Of a stretch of DNA of 64,000 bases, positions 61,326 to 64,000 are shown one piece after another. Made by a program: the position numbers and the translations under genes. Origin of the DNA: Paracoccaceae bacterium (GTDB lineage: Bacteria > Pseudomonadota > Alphaproteobacteria > Rhodobacterales > Rhodobacteraceae); contig JAHDXW010000001.1 in the NCBI GenBank assembly GCA_023383015.1, positions 310,001 to 374,000 on the forward strand, read 5' to 3'. The notes beneath the pieces were generated by a model. The model did not search any database, was not told the origin of the DNA, and was given only the letters and a program-made list of their open reading frames with translations. Numbering within the stretch: position 1 is the first letter of the stretch; the number at the start of each line of letters is the position of its first letter.

Positions 61326-62108
61326 TCAATCCGCCGGCACCCCGCCCGCCTGTGCCCCTTCGCCGCCCGCTCGGCCCGTCGCGGCCGTGTTCTCCTCCAG
61401 CCGGGAACTCGGTCCCTGGGCATGGCCCACCAGCCCTCGGCTCAGTGCCGCGGCCGCCACGACCGGCGCTTCGATCCGGTAGAAATTGTTCATCTGCAGC
61501 AGCTTGCGATGGAATGTGCGGTTGGCGGCGATGCGCCCGATGCCCCCGGCCCCCAGCCCGCACATGAGCAGGAACCAGTCCGCATGGCCGCTGACCCCGC
61601 GCGAGGCAACGACCGCGCACAACGCGCGCGCGCCCGCCGCGGTCAGGAAATAGCCATAGGCCCCGCACGCCACCTGCTTCAGCCCGACGCGGCTCAGCAC
61701 CACCTCCTCCAGCGTCGCGATCCGCCGTGGCGGTGCCGCCCCGTTTGCCGGATCGGTGCGCAGCGACAGGCCGCGGTGGATGAAGACAAGGTCCCTGCCG
61801 GACTCCGCCAGCCCCGCCGCCCCGGCCCGCAGGGCCGGCAGCGGCAGGGCATCGTCCTCCAGCACGATCGCCGCCGGGGTGCCGGAGCCGGCGATCTCCT
61901 CCCACGCGCGGAGATGGCTGAGAAAGCAGCCCAGCGTCCCGGGGCCGAGTGTGGCAGCACCCGGCACGAAGGCCACTGCCGCCGCCGGCAGGCTGCTGCC
62001 GCGCACCGCGGCGATGCGGACGGTCCTGAATCCGCGGCCGTCGAGCGCGGCGGACAGTCGGTCCAGCCGCTCGCGGTCGCGGTCGAGGTTGATCGCGTAC
62101 AGGTCCAC
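61326..62108 (-). CDS. Glycosyltransferase family 25 protein
   Basis: This 260-residue protein starts MDLYAINLDRDRERLDRLSA and has LGCFLSHLRAWEEI and AIVLEDDALPL, the GT25 (LpsA/beta-galactosyltransferase) motifs with the DxD-like EDD. It is a paralogue of the next gene, 18 bases away. It is likely cytoplasmic and acts on lipid-linked surface glycan. Confidence 0.87.
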   Translation of the reverse strand: MDLYAINLDRDRERLDRLSAALDGRGFRTVRIAAVRGSSLPAAAVAFVPGAATLGPGTLGCFLSHLRAWEEIAGSGTPAAIVLEDDALPLPALRAGAAGLAESGRDLVFIHRGLSLRTDPANGAAPPRRIATLEEVVLSRVGLKQVACGAYGYFLTAAGARALCAVVASRGVSGHADWFLLMCGLGAGGIGRIAANRTFHRKLLQMNNFYRIEAPVVAAAALSRGLVGHAQGPSSRLEENTAATGRAGGEGAQAGGVPAD

Positions 62109-62126
62109 CCGCCCCGCCCTTCCCGC

Positions 62127-62888
62127 TCAGCCCGGTTGCGCCTCGCGGTTCTCCAGGCGGCGCGAACTGGTGCCGCGCATGTGCAGAACCATCGGCACCG
62201 CCAGCGCCGCCGCCTTCAGGATCGGCGCCGCGATGCCGTAGAACTCGTTGATATGCGAGAGTTTGCGGTGGAACGAGCGATTCTGGCGGATGCGCGCGAT
62301 CCCCGATGTCCCGGTCGCGGCCAGAAGCAGGAACCAGTCCACATCTCCCGACACGCCGTGCGCGCCCACCGTCGCGATCAGCGCCTCCGCGCCGCGCGCC
62401 GAAAGGAAGTAGCCGTCGCCACCGCAGGCGATCTGCTGCAGCGACGCCCGGCTCTCGATCACGTCATCGAGGCCTGTTACCGCGGTCGGCAGCCCGCCGC
62501 CGGGCGCGGGCTGCGGCTGGCGCGGCAGGGGCGACATGCGGTCGTTGACGAATACCAGATCGAGGCCGAGGCCGGGCAGCGCCCGCACCCCGTCGTGCAG
62601 GGCCGGCTGGACGATCGCGTCATCCTCCAGGACCAGCGCGCCCCCCCTGCCGGCATCGCGGATCATCTCCCACGTCCGCAGATGGCTCAGGAAGCAGCCG
62701 AGCGTGCCCGGACGCGTGTCTGCCGCCCCGGGGATGAACTGCAGCACCGCCCGCGGCAGCGAGCTGCCGCGCACCGCCGGAACCCTGACGTGCTCGATCG
62801 GCGCGTCCCGCAGCGCCGCCTCCTGGCGAGCCAGGCGTTCGGCGTCGCTGTCCAGGTTGACCGTGTAGACGCAGACCGCATTCGTCAT
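62127..62888 (-). CDS. Glycosyltransferase family 25 protein
   Basis: This 253-residue protein has VYTVNLDSDAERLARQEAAL, LGCFLSHLRTWEMI and ALVLEDDAIV. It is similar throughout to the gene at 61326 (for example FLSHLR and FHRKL.MNNFY versus FHRKLSHINEFYG), so the pair arose by duplication. Together they could add two successive sugars. Confidence 0.87.
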   Translation of the reverse strand: MTNAVCVYTVNLDSDAERLARQEAALRDAPIEHVRVPAVRGSSLPRAVLQFIPGAADTRPGTLGCFLSHLRTWEMIRDAGRGGALVLEDDAIVQPALHDGVRALPGLGLDLVFVNDRMSPLPRQPQPAPGGGLPTAVTGLDDVIESRASLQQIACGGDGYFLSARGAEALIATVGAHGVSGDVDWFLLLAATGTSGIARIRQNRSFHRKLSHINEFYGIAAPILKAAALAVPMVLHMRGTSSRRLENREAQPG

Positions 62889-62938
62889 GTCATCGCCACC
62901 ATTCCCGGGGGCGACGGTGCTGCCCGGCGGCCCGCCGC

Positions 62939-63613
62939 CTAGAACTCGTAGCCGAGCGCGTCAATCTCTTCCTTGAAGACCGCCGAGACCAGCCGGCGCG
63001 CCTCCTCGTCGTAGAACTCGCGGTAGTCGCGGCCCCCGCGGCTCTCGGTGCGGTTCACCTCGGGCAGGGCGAACCCCTCCGGCAGGCCGATGCGGTCGGC
63101 GATGCGCAGGATGTCGTCCTGCAGCGACTCGTAGCGCAGCATGTGATCGACGCCGCGGATGTAGTTCCAGTTCACCGTCCCCTTGCGCCCTTCCGCAAGG
63201 CTGGCGGTGAACTCGTCGGCCACCCACTCCGGAAAGCCCTTTCCCGCCGCCCGCGCCATGCTCTCGGCATAGCCGGCGATCCTGTGCACCCAGGACCCGG
63301 GATCATTCAGCAGCCCGACATAGTCCTTGGTCTTCTTCGCCCACAGCGAGACGAGGGAATCATAGGGATTCCGGATCGTGACGAACTTGAAGTAGCTGTC
63401 GGCGATCTCCCGGGTGATGACATTGTGCTGCAGGAGCTGCGGGATGTTGGAGTGCTTCTTCTGGACGACGATCTTGCCGCTGCGGTCGGCGATCGATTCC
63501 TTGGGGATGAACTGCGCCCGCGTGACGGCCTGCAGCGCGACCGCCGTCGCCGTGCTCGCCGTGCGCGGATTGAGGATGTAGATGTATTTCTTGTTGTGGG
63601 AGATCAGCGCCAC
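62939..63613 (-). CDS. Sulfotransferase-family protein
   Basis: This 224-residue protein has YIYILNPRTASTATAVAL at the N-terminus, corresponding to the 5'-phosphosulfate binding loop, and FVTIRNPYDSLVSLW corresponding to the 3'-phosphate site of PAPS-dependent sulfotransferases. The family adds sulfate to carbohydrates or lipids, fitting a surface-glycan locus. It starts the reverse-strand block. Confidence 0.78.
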   Translation of the reverse strand: MALISHNKKYIYILNPRTASTATAVALQAVTRAQFIPKESIADRSGKIVVQKKHSNIPQLLQHNVITREIADSYFKFVTIRNPYDSLVSLWAKKTKDYVGLLNDPGSWVHRIAGYAESMARAAGKGFPEWVADEFTASLAEGRKGTVNWNYIRGVDHMLRYESLQDDILRIADRIGLPEGFALPEVNRTESRGGRDYREFYDEEARRLVSAVFKEEIDALGYEF

Positions 63614-63777
63614 GCCTGGGTCCCTTCCGGTGCGGCGGAGAGCTTAGCCACCGCGCGTCCGCATGCGCAACCCCGCACGGCACCGGCGCCGTCCGTCGGG
63701 TTCGGGATGCAACGCGGCGGTTGAGGCGGCGGCCGGCTGCCGGTAGGACAGGCCGGGACAGCGGAAGGGAACCACCG

Positions 63778-64000
63778 ATGACGCACAATCTCTCGCTCGG
63801 ACCCGAGGCCGATGTGATGCACGGGCTCGCCGTCCTGCGCGCCAGCCAGCCCGTCGGGCCGATCGTGGCGGGCCAGCCGCTCGGGCCGGGCGTGTCGCTG
63901 GTTCTCGACCCCGAGGGCCAGACCGAGGCCGAGGCCATCGCGGCCCCCGGTGCCCTGATGGGATTGCGTCTGCGGGCGATCGTCCCGGGGCGCTGGGCCG
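63778..64000 (+). CDS. Unrecognised protein, N-terminal fragment
   Basis: The frame opens at ATG 63778 (GGAAGGG upstream) and runs to the window edge, giving 74 codons beginning MTHNLSLGPEADVMHGLAVL. I see no signal peptide, membrane segment or family motif. It diverges from the sulfotransferase gene 164 bases away. The identity cannot be told without the rest. Confidence 0.6.
   Translation, partial: MTHNLSLGPEADVMHGLAVLRASQPVGPIVAGQPLGPGVSLVLDPEGQTEAEAIAAPGALMGLRLRAIVPGRWA

Overview
The window is very GC-rich, densely packed DNA from a Gram-negative bacterium, most likely an alphaproteobacterium. The grounds are the GC-rich codon use, many ATGA/TGATG gene overlaps, a Tat-type signal on a Pot-type binding protein and the protein families present; the taxon is an inference. 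I found no rRNA, tRNA, CRISPR array, insertion sequence or phage gene.

Left flank (1-7772). The 3' end of a sugar-type ABC ATPase is followed by a GntR/FCD regulator, which is translationally coupled to an unusual single-chain fusion of a feruloyl-CoA-synthetase-like ligase with an enoyl-CoA hydratase. Divergently lies a complete PotD-PotA-PotB-PotC type ABC importer operon.

Centre (7861-50230). This is a large catabolic region that I read as the pathway for steroid rings C and D, i.e. the HIP (methylhexahydroindanedione propionate) pathway known from Mycobacterium, Rhodococcus and Comamonas. Recognisable members are IpdA and IpdB (22922-24609), an IpdC-type flavoenzyme, EchA20 and IpdF (18820-21456), a two-subunit acyl-CoA dehydrogenase pair resembling IpdE1/IpdE2 with a FadA6-type thiolase (33756-37098), a FadD3-type ligase (39559), and a TetR regulator that could be the KstR2 equivalent (28066). 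Around these are eleven SDR oxidoreductases, three NTF2/SnoaL-fold proteins, a fused two-domain acyl-CoA dehydrogenase, an Old Yellow Enzyme homologue, a MaoC hydratase, a PaaY-like hexapeptide protein and two Liv-type ABC importers. In one importer LivM is fused to LivG, in the other LivH is fused to LivM.

The strongest new observation is a near-palindromic 18-bp sequence, TAGTCC-N4-GGACGATG (ideal form CATCGTCC-N4-GGACGATG). It occurs eleven times, each time at the head of a gene or operon in this central region, usually 50-80 bases before a start codon. It ties the ring-degradation genes, the two transporters, a lone binding protein and several SDR/NTF2 genes into one predicted regulon. 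A decayed ChaC gene lies between two of its operons.

Right flank (50273-64000). Two amidohydrolases in one operon carry no copy of this site. Then come the dTDP-rhamnose genes rfbCBDA and a reverse-strand surface-polysaccharide block: a methyltransferase-like coiled-coil protein, a 985-residue double glycosyltransferase, two GT25 glycosyltransferases and a sulfotransferase-like protein. The window ends in the first 74 codons of an unrecognised gene.
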